A stretch of 35,741 bases of DNA. Source: Gemmatimonadota bacterium (GTDB lineage: Bacteria; Gemmatimonadota; Gemmatimonadetes; Longimicrobiales; Longimicrobiaceae). The stretch is from NCBI GenBank assembly GCA_019348265.1, contig JAHWJV010000003.1, forward strand, positions 1 through 35,741, given 5' to 3'. Position 1 is the stretch's first letter. The number at the start of each line of letters is the position of its first letter. A program made the translations under genes and the position numbers. Positions 7,212 to 16,103 of this stretch are shown here, piece after piece. The notes under the pieces are model-generated. The model saw only the letters and a program-made list of their open reading frames with translations. It did not search any database and was not told the origin of the DNA.

Positions 7212-7747
7212 TACTTCAGAGTCGTGAAGCTCAGGAGGCGCTCGACCTCGGCCTCATCCACGTACTTGCCGATCTCGCGGCGGAACTGCTCGACGGAGGT
7301 CCAGGGGCGGTACTCCTCGAACTCGTGCGCCATGCGCTCGCCGACGCCGGGGATCAGCTGGATCTCCTCGTCGGAGGCGGTGTTGGGGTCGATGGGCTTC
7401 CAGACGTAGGCGAATACGGAGTCCTTCTGCGCCTCGGTCAGGTTCTGCTGGGTGAGCACGCGGTTCAGGGCGAGGTTGTCCGCATAGGGACGTCCGGCGA
7501 CGATGGCGGAGGCGGCGGCGGGCTGGAGGCGGGCCCGGGTCTGCAGCTCCTCGGCGGCGGCGGTGTTCGGATCGAGGAAGGAGCCAGCGGCCGGAGCGGC
7601 GGGGGTGACCGTCGTTTCCATGGCCGCTGGAGCCGAATCGGCCGCGGCGACGTCGGCCGTCTCCTGGGAGGCTTCCTCGCCGCACGCGGCGAGGGTCAGC
7701 ATAACGCCGGCGACCCCGGCGAAGGCGAAGTTGGTTCGAATCATCAT
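7211..7747 (-). CDS. Lipoprotein with ComEA-like helix-hairpin-helix repeats
   Basis: 178 aa. The signal peptide ends in a lipobox L-A-A-C (C22), followed by a 35-residue acidic Ala-rich linker. Two related halves follow, each beginning D-P-N-T-A; the second (about 118-178) has the helix-hairpin-helix core I-P-G-V-G-E-R-M-A and ends in a helix. Such modules bind DNA backbone in ComEA or mediate protein contacts in other secreted HhH proteins. In the first half the hairpin glycines are degenerate. Two adjacent ATGs (7747 and 7744) share the GAGAGGAGA site; the second is better spaced. DNA-uptake genes are not nearby, so a competence role is only possible. Confidence 0.75.
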   Translation of the reverse strand: MMIRTNFAFAGVAGVMLTLAACGEEASQETADVAAADSAPAAMETTVTPAAPAAGSFLDPNTAAAEELQTRARLQPAAASAIVAGRPYADNLALNRVLTQQNLTEAQKDSVFAYVWKPIDPNTASDEEIQLIPGVGERMAHEFEEYRPWTSVEQFRREIGKYVDEAEVERLLSFTTLK

Positions 7748-7922
7748 GTCTCCTCTCGAGTCAGGCGCGAGCCATCAGGGCTCGTGGAGGCGGAAGGATA
7801 GGAGCGGCCGAGCCGCTCTGCAACCGGTGCGCCCCGGACGGTAGTACGCCGGACACAGAGCGGGGGGCAGGACCTTCACCGGCCGGGGGTACGTTGGCTG
7901 GCGAGGGGCGCCCGCCTGGCGA

Positions 7923-8813
7923 TCAGCGCGCGGCTGGCACGTCGGCCGCCCGGGCCGAGAAGTAGCGGGACAGCGGGTCGCCGGGCAGCCCCTTCAACCC
8001 GGCGATCACCAGGCGCGCGCTGAGGGTGGCTCCGGTTAGGCTGGTGTGCGTATGGTCGCGGCCGAATAGCTCGCGGACCCTCTCGGGGCCGATCTTCTCG
8101 TACTCGCGGGCGATGATCTCATGAAGGTCCAGGAAGGGGACCTTTTCGGCCTCCGCGACCTGCTTCGCCCAGCCGGCGTAATCCTTATGGTTCCTAACGA
8201 CGGCGCCGTTCTGCCAGATGTTCCGGGGAACGAGGGAGGCGACGATCGGGGTCGCTCGCGCGGCACGTGTGTCCGCGATGAACTTCCTGAGGTACCACCC
8301 GAAGGAGTGCACGACCTCGTCCTGGCGGGTGAGGAAGTTGTGAATCGCCTCGCTCTCATCGCCCACGCCCTTGATGCTACCCCTGGCACGCGAAGTGTCG
8401 TTCAGCGCGCCACCGTCGTTGTGGCCGAACTGCATGATGACGACGTCGCCCGGCTTCAGCGCCGCCCGAACCCGCTCCCACTGGCCCTGGGTCAGGTACG
8501 TCCGGCTGCTGCGCCCGCCGAGGGCGCGGTTCACGACGTTCACGCGCGTGCTGTCGAAGTACTCGCCCGTGAGATCGCCCCATCCCCACTCGCCGTTCCC
8601 CCCGTTCCCGCTCCCGTTCCGCACCGTCGAGTCACCGATGTAGTAGACGGTCGGCAACACGGGGTTACCCTCCGTCACGGGGGCGCCCGGTGCTGCGGCT
8701 GCGGCAGCGTTCTGCGCTCGGGCGGGTGCGACGCTCGCCGCTCCCAGCAGTAGCGCAATGACGACCGGGAGCCTGCCCGGCAACGAATCGGGTCTCGGCC
8801 GCGTGCGACTCAT
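7923..8813 (-). CDS. Secreted rhamnogalacturonan acetylesterase (SGNH family)
   Basis: 296 aa with a signal peptide (to about residue 34, A-R-A-Q). SGNH blocks are clear: Y-Y-I-G-D-S-T-V-R (nucleophile S62), A-L-G-G-R-S-S-R (G100), Q-F-G-H-N-D (N132) and G-R-D-H-T-H (D253, H256). This matches rhamnogalacturonan acetylesterases (RGAE/YesT, CE12), which remove acetyl groups from the galacturonic acid residues of pectin RG-I so that lyases can cut. It is the third gene of a three-gene operon, 37 bases after the larger esterase. The start at 8813 gives a proper signal peptide and has AGG upstream; the longer in-frame extension is not signal-like. Confidence 0.88.
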   Translation of the reverse strand: MSRTRPRPDSLPGRLPVVIALLLGAASVAPARAQNAAAAAAPGAPVTEGNPVLPTVYYIGDSTVRNGSGNGGNGEWGWGDLTGEYFDSTRVNVVNRALGGRSSRTYLTQGQWERVRAALKPGDVVIMQFGHNDGGALNDTSRARGSIKGVGDESEAIHNFLTRQDEVVHSFGWYLRKFIADTRAARATPIVASLVPRNIWQNGAVVRNHKDYAGWAKQVAEAEKVPFLDLHEIIAREYEKIGPERVRELFGRDHTHTSLTGATLSARLVIAGLKGLPGDPLSRYFSARAADVPAAR

Positions 8814-8850
8814 ATGTAACCTACTGGTGCTCAGGGATTTAGCCACGGTT

Positions 8851-10185
8851 TCAGCTGCCGGCCGGCGTAGGGGATGTCGCCGCCGCGGGACTCGCCGGGA
8901 CACGCCAGCCCTCAACCGGGTCCGGCCTCGCGGGGTCGAACGGCGGGACGTCCCCGACGATGTAGCGGGCGATGGGAAGGCCGCTGGCCCTCAAGCCCTC
9001 CACGACCATCTTCGCGAGCTCGTACGCGCCATACGCGTTGTGATGGGTGTTGTCCTCCAGCGCCCGCTCCTGGCCGGGGAAGGTTCCGGCCGGGTAATGC
9101 ACGAGCGACTTCTTGGAGCCCTCTATGCCGAGCGCCTCGTAGAAGGTCTCGCTCATGGCGTTGAGATCGATCAGCGTCACCTTCTCCTCGCGGGCGGTCT
9201 GCCGCACGGCTTCCGGGTAGTCACCGAGTGTGTTCACGATCTGGCCTGCGGCGTCGAAGTTCCGGCGATGCACGGGGGTGACCAGCACGGGCGTCGCGCC
9301 GCGCGCCCGTGCCTGGCGGATGTAATCCCGGAGCGTCGCCTTGTAGGTGGTGAAGGCATCCAGGTGGTTCGGCCCCGGCTTCTGATCGTTGTGGGCGAAT
9401 TCGATGAACAGGTAGTCCCCTTCGCGCATGAGGCTGAGCGCCTGCTGCAGGCGCTTCTCGGCCGCGAACGCACGCAGCGTCTCGCCGGACTCGGCGTGGT
9501 TCGCGACGACCACGGCGCGTGGCTGGAAGAAGCGCGTGAACATCTGACCCCACGACGCGTACGGCTCCGTCGTCTGGTCCGTCACCGTCGAGTTGCCCGC
9601 CAGGTGGAGCGTGATGGGATTGCGCGCCGGCTCGATGTAGATGGCGCGAACGCTCGGGAGATCGCCATTGAACTCCAGCGTGAGACGCTGGTCCCAGGTG
9701 AAGCTCCCCACTTCGCGGGCGTTAAGCCGGACCGAGTCACCCCCGGGGATGAGAGGCGTGCGAACGTGAACGGTGAAGGTGCGGGTGACGAACCGCCCGG
9801 GCGCGGTGGGGACCGCCTCCAGCATGAGCCGGCGTGCCTCGGCCTTCACCGTGGTGGTCGTCGCCCGCATGGGGTGGCCAAGCTCGACGGTTACATCGTA
9901 GCTGCCCGGCGGGAGATCGGTGGCGAAGACGAAGGGTCGCTCGCTGGAGCAAACGTCGCCCCCGCTGTCCGTCAGCGTGCGGAGAAAGCCGTAGCCCCGA
10001 TCCGCGGAGTAGGCATCCACGGGCCGTAGCGTGGTGGGCGTGATCGGCCCCGAAGCAGGGCCGCAACCGAAAGCCAGCGTGGTCTGACCGCGTTGGGCCA
10101 GAGCCGATGGCGGGAGCGCGAGGCAAAAAGCCAACGCCGCTAATCCCGCTCGTCGCCTGGGCCCCGCCATCAACATCTCGCGCAT
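8851..10185 (-). CDS. Rhamnogalacturonan acetylesterase with N-terminal beta-sandwich domain
   Basis: 444 aa with a signal peptide (A-L-A-Q at 28-31). Residues 35-190 look like a beta-rich accessory domain, and 190-420 form the SGNH catalytic domain: L-A-G-N-S-T-V-T-D (S199), E-S-G-E-T-L, F-A-H-N-D (N266) and L-E-D-N-T-H-H (D378, H381). The GNS form of block I with HND in block III is typical of CE12 rhamnogalacturonan acetylesterases with such an N-terminal extension. GGGAGG precedes the ATG. It lies between the PL11 lyase and the second esterase with 37-base gaps. Having two esterases suggests different acetyl positions or polymer sizes. Confidence 0.9.
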   Translation of the reverse strand: MREMLMAGPRRRAGLAALAFCLALPPSALAQRGQTTLAFGCGPASGPITPTTLRPVDAYSADRGYGFLRTLTDSGGDVCSSERPFVFATDLPPGSYDVTVELGHPMRATTTTVKAEARRLMLEAVPTAPGRFVTRTFTVHVRTPLIPGGDSVRLNAREVGSFTWDQRLTLEFNGDLPSVRAIYIEPARNPITLHLAGNSTVTDQTTEPYASWGQMFTRFFQPRAVVVANHAESGETLRAFAAEKRLQQALSLMREGDYLFIEFAHNDQKPGPNHLDAFTTYKATLRDYIRQARARGATPVLVTPVHRRNFDAAGQIVNTLGDYPEAVRQTAREEKVTLIDLNAMSETFYEALGIEGSKKSLVHYPAGTFPGQERALEDNTHHNAYGAYELAKMVVEGLRASGLPIARYIVGDVPPFDPARPDPVEGWRVPASPAAATSPTPAGS

Positions 10186-10222
10186 GAGGAAACCTCCCTC
10201 TGGTTCGTGGTGCGTTCGCCCT

Positions 10223-12025
10223 TCAACGAACGCCGAGATAGTAGCTGGTCATTGGCGGCATGTCATAGCCCATCGCCTTGTGCGCGACATCGAGCCGATA
10301 GATCGGGTCCTGCATCAGCGTGACCCGCCGGTCCGCCGCGGGAATGGTCGTGCTGTAGATGCGGAGCTCGCCGTTGGCGAAGGTGATGATCTCCTCGCGC
10401 CAGTCGCCGACCACATCCGCCCAGGACATCACCGCGCCCTCGATCCCCGTCGCGAGAGTCGGCCCCCTCCACTTGGCGACGGTGCCGCGGTGCGCGATCT
10501 CGCGCAGCAGATCCGCATCCCACCAGACCAGCCCCGTCTGCGGCGGCACCTCTCCCGGGATCCTCTGGCCTCTGGCGGTGAAGTAGTATTTGTCCGCCCA
10601 GAGCTCCATCCCGGGGTGGGCGGGGTCGATGTCCGCCACCACGGCGCTGCCGAGCTGGTTGTCGGCCGTCTCCTCGTTGATCCCGAAGATCATGTCGCCG
10701 GTGCTCGCGTCCCAGAGGCTGAAGCCGTTCTTCGGATGCGGATCCTCGTAGATGTAGACGGCCTCGAGACCGGGGCGATCGGGATCGACATCGGTGACAT
10801 ACATCCGGTCGCCGTGACCCATCCCGGTGCTCCACATGATCCGCCCGTCGTTGTCGATGGCGATGGCGCCGTTCAGGATCTCGTCCGCAGGGTCGTCGTC
10901 GATGTTCGCGACTTTGATCGTGTGCTGACCCTGTCCCTGGTAGCGGAAACCTGACGTCTGGTTCGTCCAGTGCCAGGCTTTGCGGAGGGTGTCCCGATGG
11001 AGGAGCCAGGCATCCATCTTCATCAGGCCGTAGGTGCCGCGGGCCGCGAGGACGCTGGGGGTCTTGCCGTCGAGATAGGCGATGGCCATCAGGTTCCGGT
11101 TCATCCGGTTCCCGTAATCGTCGCCCCAATCTCGGACGTTGCCGCGCTCCGGCCATGGCGCGCGGGTGACCTGTCGGCCGGTGAGCCCGTCCCAGATCGA
11201 TAGGTACTCCGGCCCGGTGAGCACCTGGCCATTGGCGTCGCGGGGGTCGCCATCACCCGTCTTGAGCGCAACGTCGGCTTTGCCGTCGCCGCTGAAGTCG
11301 TAGACCAGCATCGGCGAGTACCAGGTGCCCAGCTCGATCGACCAACCGAGGTCGTTCCGCCAGAGGAAGGTGCCGTCGCTCCGGTAGCCTTCCACCTTGA
11401 AGGTGTCGGGGCTCCGGCGCACGCGGCCGGGATCGATGGCGCCGCCGGGACGCTTCACCACGAAGTCGTATTCGCCATCCCCATCGAGGTCGCCGATGCC
11501 GAGCTTGTGAACCGCCCGGGTGTCGAGATCCTCGCGCAGCTTGATCGCTCGGTACGGCAGCTCCGCCGCATTCGCCGCCAGAACCACCCTGCCAGACTCC
11601 GCCTGCTCCGCGCCATTGACCACGGGTCGAACGAACCAGGCATTCTCCCGTGTCAGCCGCGCGGCGGTGTCGATGAAGTCCGTAGTGGTGCGGATCGGAT
11701 CGCGGTTCAGCTTCGTCGCGCGGCCGCCGGCAGTCGCCCGGTACACGTTGAAAGCGATGTCGGAGGGGTCGGTCTCCAGGAGCCGCCAGCCGAGGTAGAC
11801 CGCCTGCGGCCCGGTGCGCATCGCCAGCATCCCGCGCCCGAGCTTCTCCTCGATCCGCGTCTCAGCCCAGCCGAGCACCTGCGGTTGACCGGTGTGGCCG
11901 GCGTTGAGAGTGTAGTAGTCGTAGTTCGGCGGCAGCCCCGTATTGGGCGGGAGCTCGCGCGTTTGCGCGCTCGCCGCCGACGCGGCGGAGACCAACGCGA
12001 GCAGCGCGATCCTCGACGTCTTCAT
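10223..12025 (-). CDS. Secreted rhamnogalacturonan lyase, polysaccharide lyase family 11
   Basis: 600 aa. The start at 12025 has GGGAGA upstream and opens with a signal peptide (A-S-A-Q). The eight-bladed propeller of PL11 (YesW/YesX) is recognisable from the repeated calcium-binding strands: G-D-L-D-G-D-G-E-Y-D-F, D-F-S-G-D-G-K-A-D, I-D-D-D-P-A-D-E, D-V-D-P-D-R-P-G and A-D-I-D-P-A-H-P-G. The W-G-D-D-Y-G-N-R segment and the C-terminal M-G-Y-D-M-P-P-M-T-S-Y-Y-L-G are also family hallmarks. It cleaves rhamnose-galacturonate linkages in the pectin RG-I backbone by beta-elimination. First gene of the operon with the two acetylesterases. No transporter or unsaturated glucuronyl hydrolase is in the window. 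Confidence 0.95.
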   Translation of the reverse strand: MKTSRIALLALVSAASAASAQTRELPPNTGLPPNYDYYTLNAGHTGQPQVLGWAETRIEEKLGRGMLAMRTGPQAVYLGWRLLETDPSDIAFNVYRATAGGRATKLNRDPIRTTTDFIDTAARLTRENAWFVRPVVNGAEQAESGRVVLAANAAELPYRAIKLREDLDTRAVHKLGIGDLDGDGEYDFVVKRPGGAIDPGRVRRSPDTFKVEGYRSDGTFLWRNDLGWSIELGTWYSPMLVYDFSGDGKADVALKTGDGDPRDANGQVLTGPEYLSIWDGLTGRQVTRAPWPERGNVRDWGDDYGNRMNRNLMAIAYLDGKTPSVLAARGTYGLMKMDAWLLHRDTLRKAWHWTNQTSGFRYQGQGQHTIKVANIDDDPADEILNGAIAIDNDGRIMWSTGMGHGDRMYVTDVDPDRPGLEAVYIYEDPHPKNGFSLWDASTGDMIFGINEETADNQLGSAVVADIDPAHPGMELWADKYYFTARGQRIPGEVPPQTGLVWWDADLLREIAHRGTVAKWRGPTLATGIEGAVMSWADVVGDWREEIITFANGELRIYSTTIPAADRRVTLMQDPIYRLDVAHKAMGYDMPPMTSYYLGVR

Positions 12026-12132
12026 TCGTCTGATCTCCCAGGTGCGCGAGGTAAACCTACCATCGGGAGCCGGTCTGCCATGGGGCGGAAGAATGGTACG
12101 TTCGCGCCTCGCGTTGAACGGCGCGGACCGTG

Positions 12133-12699
12133 TCAAACGCGCAGTGCCTTCATCGCCTCCGCCCACCGAAGCAGCTCGGTGAGCATCACCTCGGCCGCGC
12201 GAGCCTGTACCTCGCCGGGGTCGAATACGCCCGACTCCTTGTCCAGGTGCTCGCTGTAGAACGGAATGGAGACTGCCTCCGGGAGCGGCATCATCTTGAG
12301 GGCGGTGAGCACCTGTTTGGTTATCTGCACGCCGCGCAGGCCGGCAGAGACGCCGCCATAGCTCACGAATGCCGCCGGCTTGTACGCCCACTCGTGCATC
12401 AGATAGTCCAGCGCGTTCACCAGCGACGGAGGCGCGCTGAAGTTGTACTCGGGGGTGACGAAGACGAACGCGTCCGCGCGGTCGACGATGGCGCTCCAGT
12501 TTCGAGTATGCTCATGCTCGTACTTCTTCAGCCGCGGATGGTTCGGCTCGTCGAACATCGGGAGGTTCACCTCCGCCAGGTCGACCACCTCGATGTTGAA
12601 CTTCCCATGCTTCCTCGCGAGCTCGAGGAACCAGGCGGCGACGTGCGGTCCCGCGCGGCCGGGGCGGGTGCTGACGATCACGACGTGCAGGTTCAGCAT
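12133..12699 (-). CDS. NADPH-dependent FMN reductase (flavodoxin-like)
   Basis: 188 aa. A Rossmann-like flavodoxin fold opens with V-V-I-V-S-T-R-P-G-R, and the flavin-contact loop is present as TPEYNFSAPPSLVNALDYL. A later G-G-V-S-A-G-L-R-G segment matches the family. It should reduce FMN or small acceptors such as quinones with NAD(P)H. The start lies 4 bases after the stop of the VOC dioxygenase, so they are co-transcribed and probably coupled. Pairing with an MhqO-like protein suggests handling of quinones or aromatics. Confidence 0.9.
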   Translation of the reverse strand: MLNLHVVIVSTRPGRAGPHVAAWFLELARKHGKFNIEVVDLAEVNLPMFDEPNHPRLKKYEHEHTRNWSAIVDRADAFVFVTPEYNFSAPPSLVNALDYLMHEWAYKPAAFVSYGGVSAGLRGVQITKQVLTALKMMPLPEAVSIPFYSEHLDKESGVFDPGEVQARAAEVMLTELLRWAEAMKALRV

Positions 12700-12703
12700 C
12701 TTG

Positions 12704-13666
12704 TCATCGGTCCGCGGTAAGGGGTTTGAGGCGCGTTTCGATCTCCGCGCGACGGGGTTCCAGAAAGGGCGGCAGCTTGAGATGGTCGCCGTCCAGCGGC
12801 CCGTCCACCTCGAACCCCGGGCCATCGGTGGCGAGCTCGAAAAAGACGCCGTTCGGCTCGCGGACGTATACGGAGCGGAAGTAGTAGCGCTCCACCACAC
12901 CGCTGTTCACGTATCCCAGATCGTCGAGACGGTCGGCCCACTGCTGGACGGCGTCCATCTCGGGAACGCGGAGGGCGAAGTGGTGCACGCCTCCCGCGCC
13001 GTACCGGGCCTGCGGCAGATCCTCGCGCACGATGACGTGCACCTCGGCGTGCGGTCCGCCCGCACCGGCGCGATATACATGTGTCTGATACCGCTCGTCC
13101 TCGGGGAGAGCGTACGAGCGATCGTGCACGAGCCCGAGTCCCCCGGTCCGGAAGCGCTCCGTCGGCTCCCGGGTCGGAACGGTGATTACCGTGTATCCGA
13201 GGCCCCGGACCTGGTGCTCCGCCGATACGGGGCTGTCGCCCCAGGGGAAGGACTCCCCCGCCCCACCGTCATCGACCAGCGACAGCTGAGTGCCCTCCGC
13301 ATCCGCGAAGTCCAGCACCGCGCGGCCATCGCGCGAAGTGATCTGCCCGCGAGCGACGCCGTGCTCATCCAGGCGCGACTCCCAGAACGCTAGCGAACTC
13401 TCCCCCGCGATCCGGAACGTGGTAAGTGAGATGCTGTTGTTGCCGGGCTTCTCCCGCGCGGCCCGCGGGATGTCGAAGACCGTCAAGTCGGAGCCGGGTG
13501 TGCCCGCCCCGTCCCCGAAGAAGAGGTGGTACATGCTCGGCGCGTCCTGATTCACGGTCTTGATGAGTGGACGCAGCCCGAGGATGCGGGTGTAGAAATC
13601 GCGCGACCGGCCGATGTGCGCGCTCAAAGCGCTGACGTGATGCATGCCCGTCAATGCCAGCGTCAT
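12704..13666 (-). CDS. Ring-cleaving dioxygenase-like VOC protein (MhqO type)
   Basis: 320 aa with two vicinal-oxygen-chelate halves. The first begins T-G-M-H-H-V-S-A (metal His at 9-10); the second has G-G-V-H-H-F-A-L-R-V-P and ends F-F-E-L-A-T-D-G-P-G-F with the metal Glu. The N-L-L-type segment I-L-G-L-R-P-L-I-K-T-V-N-Q-D and the length match the glyoxalase/hydroquinone dioxygenase group typified by MhqO/MhqA. The start at 13666 is set by GGAGG. It is first in the two-gene operon with the FMN reductase. Substrate is inferred only from family. Confidence 0.88.
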   Translation of the reverse strand: MTLALTGMHHVSALSAHIGRSRDFYTRILGLRPLIKTVNQDAPSMYHLFFGDGAGTPGSDLTVFDIPRAAREKPGNNSISLTTFRIAGESSLAFWESRLDEHGVARGQITSRDGRAVLDFADAEGTQLSLVDDGGAGESFPWGDSPVSAEHQVRGLGYTVITVPTREPTERFRTGGLGLVHDRSYALPEDERYQTHVYRAGAGGPHAEVHVIVREDLPQARYGAGGVHHFALRVPEMDAVQQWADRLDDLGYVNSGVVERYYFRSVYVREPNGVFFELATDGPGFEVDGPLDGDHLKLPPFLEPRRAEIETRLKPLTADR

Positions 13667-13726
13667 CCAGCCTCCGGTCGGGAAGGTCGAGTCTCGGAAG
13701 ATCGCCGGCTGGAGACGGTGATGCAA

Positions 13727-13753
13727 GCAAAAGCCGGAAGCGTCGCGCTTCCG
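13727..13753 (-). terminator. Intrinsic terminator after the sugar isomerase gene
   Basis: CGGAAGCG (13735-13742) and CGCTTCCG (13746-13753) form an 8-bp stem with a 3-base loop, followed on the minus strand by GCTTTTGCTT. A second GC-rich hairpin (13766-13793) lies between it and the isomerase stop at 13854. Together they separate the isomerase from the VOC dioxygenase gene. Confidence 0.65.
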
Positions 13754-13853
13754 CCGATGCACGAAGCCGCGCCCCGGGTTCGGGGAGCGCGGCTCGACAG
13801 GTGCTGCGACCGATCATATCCGCCGCCTTCGACGCGACAGCGGCCGGGAGGCG

Positions 13854-14726
13854 CTAGGACATCCCCGCAGCGGTGAGCCCCGCCAGGATCCCCCGCATAT
13901 GCGCGAAGGAGAGCATCATCCCCGGAAGCGGATCGTTCGCGTTGATCTCGTATTCGAGGTTCACGTGCCCCTGGTAGCGCATCGCGCGAAGCTGCCTGAA
14001 GAAAGCGGCGACGGGTATGTTCCCTTCACCGACGGCGACCTGGCTGTCGCGGTTGGTGAAATCGGTAAGATCTTTGGCGTGCACGTCGAGCAGGCGCGGC
14101 CCCGCGTCGGCGGCCGCCTTCACGATGTCCGCACCGGCGCGCACGGTGTGCCCGATGTCCATGCATAGCCCCATGTTCGGGTGCATGTTCTGCACGTGGC
14201 GCAGCACGTCGTATGGAGACGGGTAGAACTTGTCTTCCGGCCCGTGGTTGTGGATGGCGACCTTGATGCCGTACTCGCGCGAGAAGCGCTCGATGCGGGG
14301 GAGGAAGGTCGGATTGCCGGTCGCCACGATGAGCGGCATACCCGCGTTCTTCGCGTACTCGAAGTACATGCGGGCCTCCTCGTCCGTGCCCTTCGAGAAG
14401 GTGATGGTCCCGCCGCCCACGATGGTCAGGCCGGCCGCTTCGAACTCGCGGCGCCCCGCCTGCAGCTCGGCCGCGCTGAGTGGGTAGTCGAGGTGGACGG
14501 ACTTGATGTTCACGAACGGGGTGCGCAGCGCTTTGACCATCTCGATCGCTTTGGCGCGCGGGAAACTGCGCAGCGAGTAGCTGGCGACCCCCAGCTTCAG
14601 CGACATGTCCGGAGCGGCGGTCGGAGTTCGGGAGGAGGAGAGCGCCTGCGCGGCCGCGGGGAGCGCGAGGGCGGCTCCACCGGCGGCCGCGAGGAAGGCG
14701 CGGCGTCCCAGGGATTGCTCGGTCAT
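13854..14726 (-). CDS. Tat-exported sugar phosphate isomerase/epimerase-like TIM barrel protein
   Basis: 290 aa. The N-terminus has a twin-arginine signal (G-R-R-A-F-L-A-A-A-G-G). The barrel (about 43-285) shows the xylose-isomerase-like/AP-endonuclease-2 pattern: L-G-V-A-S-Y-S-L-R, I-A-type strand A-I-H-N-H-G-P-E-D-K-F, C-M-D-I-G-H-T and L-D-V-H-A-K-D, with a final L-E-Y-E that supplies metal-binding residues. Members epimerise or isomerise sugars with a divalent metal. The start at 14726 has GGAG close by; an in-frame ATG at 14753 is possible and would add 9 residues. It is divergent from a Gfo/Idh/MocA gene, a common partner in inositol and rare-sugar pathways. Confidence 0.88.
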   Translation of the reverse strand: MTEQSLGRRAFLAAAGGAALALPAAAQALSSSRTPTAAPDMSLKLGVASYSLRSFPRAKAIEMVKALRTPFVNIKSVHLDYPLSAAELQAGRREFEAAGLTIVGGGTITFSKGTDEEARMYFEYAKNAGMPLIVATGNPTFLPRIERFSREYGIKVAIHNHGPEDKFYPSPYDVLRHVQNMHPNMGLCMDIGHTVRAGADIVKAAADAGPRLLDVHAKDLTDFTNRDSQVAVGEGNIPVAAFFRQLRAMRYQGHVNLEYEINANDPLPGMMLSFAHMRGILAGLTAAGMS

Positions 14727-14935
14727 GACTCTCCGGTTCTGGTGGGTGTCCATCTGGATCTCGACCCGACTGCGGACCGCCTCGAGCTTCCGGCCCCCCA
14801 GGTGGTGGGTTGCAGCGGTGGGAGCACTGGCGGCAAAGCGGGCCGGAGCTTAAGCATATGTAGACCCTCAACGGGGGGCAACCGGGCCGCGGAATAGCGG
14901 CGCGCGGAGCGGAAACATTCAGCGTCTGCCAGGCC

Positions 14936-15979
14936 ATGAGCTACCGGATCGGGATCGTCGGCGGAGGGAACATCAGCGATACGCACGCGAGGGCCGCGCT
15001 GGAGATCCCCGGCGTGACCGTGGAAGCGATTTATGGCCAGAATGCCGAGCGGGTCGCGCGGCTGACGGCGCAGTACGGCGGCCGGGCGTACGCCTCGCTG
15101 GAGTCGTTCCTGGACCACCCCGATCTGGACGTGGTGCTGCTGGGGAGCCCTTCCGGTCTGCACGCCGATCAGGGGATCGCCGCGGCGCGGCGCGGCCTGC
15201 ACGTCCTCTCCGAAAAGCCGCTGGACATAGGTACGCAGAAGGTCGACCTGCTGATCCAGGAGTGCGACTCGGCCGGGGTGAAGCTCGGCGTCTTTTTCCA
15301 GGACCGCACCTCGCCGGACATCGCGTGGCTGAAGCGGTTGATCGACGCCGGAGGTCTGGGGGACCCGATTCTCGCCTCCGCGCGGGTGAAGTGGTACCGC
15401 CCGCCGGAGTACTACGCCGGCTCTCGCTGGCGGGGGACCTGGGCGCTGGACGGCGGCGGCGCGCTGATGAACCAGGGCGTCCACACGGCCGACCTGCTGC
15501 TCTGGCTCTTCGGGGACGTCCGCAGCGTGTACGCCCAGACGCGCACGGCGCTGCACGACATCGAGGTGGAGGACACGGCGATCGCCTGCCTCACGTTCGC
15601 AAGCGGCGCGGTAGGCACCCTGGAGGCGACCACCGCTGCCTATCCCGGTTACCCGCGGCGGCTGGAGCTCACCGGGACGAATGGCACGGTGGTGCTGGAG
15701 TCCGACCGGGTGATCTCCGCGGATCTCCACTCGCCGCCGGCCGAAGCGCCGCCGGCGGCGGAAGGGAGCAAGAACGCGAGCGCCAGCTCGGCGACTGTCT
15801 CGGACGTGAGCGGCCACCGGCGGGTGCTGGAGGACTTCCTGTCCTCGGTGACGAACGGCGGTACGCCGGAGAGCGACGGGCGCGAAGGGCGGCGCTCCGT
15901 CGCGCTCATCGAGGCCATCTACGCCTCGGCGCGGACGGGCGCGCCTACGTCGCCGCGCGGCACGGGAAGTACCGACTGA
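14936..15979 (+). CDS. Gfo/Idh/MocA-family NAD(P)-dependent sugar dehydrogenase
   Basis: 347 aa. The Rossmann start is I-G-I-V-G-G-G-N-I-S, and the family signature L-S-E-K-P-L-D at about 98-104 supplies the catalytic Lys. The C-terminal beta-sheet domain includes G-G-G-A-L-M-N-Q-G-V-H-T-A-D-L, with the conserved His. There is no signal peptide, so it acts in the cytoplasm on a sugar or cyclitol. The ribosome site is weak (CCAGG). The 209-base gap shared with the divergent isomerase gene should hold both promoters, but no clear boxes were found. Near its end the protein has a low-complexity Ser/Ala insert (about 270-290). Confidence 0.9.
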   Translation: MSYRIGIVGGGNISDTHARAALEIPGVTVEAIYGQNAERVARLTAQYGGRAYASLESFLDHPDLDVVLLGSPSGLHADQGIAAARRGLHVLSEKPLDIGTQKVDLLIQECDSAGVKLGVFFQDRTSPDIAWLKRLIDAGGLGDPILASARVKWYRPPEYYAGSRWRGTWALDGGGALMNQGVHTADLLLWLFGDVRSVYAQTRTALHDIEVEDTAIACLTFASGAVGTLEATTAAYPGYPRRLELTGTNGTVVLESDRVISADLHSPPAEAPPAAEGSKNASASSATVSDVSGHRRVLEDFLSSVTNGGTPESDGREGRRSVALIEAIYASARTGAPTSPRGTGSTD

Positions 15980-16012
15980 GGTCCCCGCCAAGGATGGACG
16001 GGAGAGGAACCC

Positions 16013-16031
16013 CCTGCTCCAGTGGGGCAGG
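16013..16031 (+). terminator. Possible hairpin after the Gfo/Idh/MocA gene
   Basis: CCTGCTCC and GGGGCAGG pair with one wobble around a 3-base loop, 33 bases after the stop. No T-run follows. Weak support. Confidence 0.3.
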
Positions 16032-16103
16032 CGGGCTGCCGATGCTAGGGTATGCGCCGCCGGCATGCAGCCCGGCGCTCAGCAGCCACCTCGGGTCCCT
16101 GCG

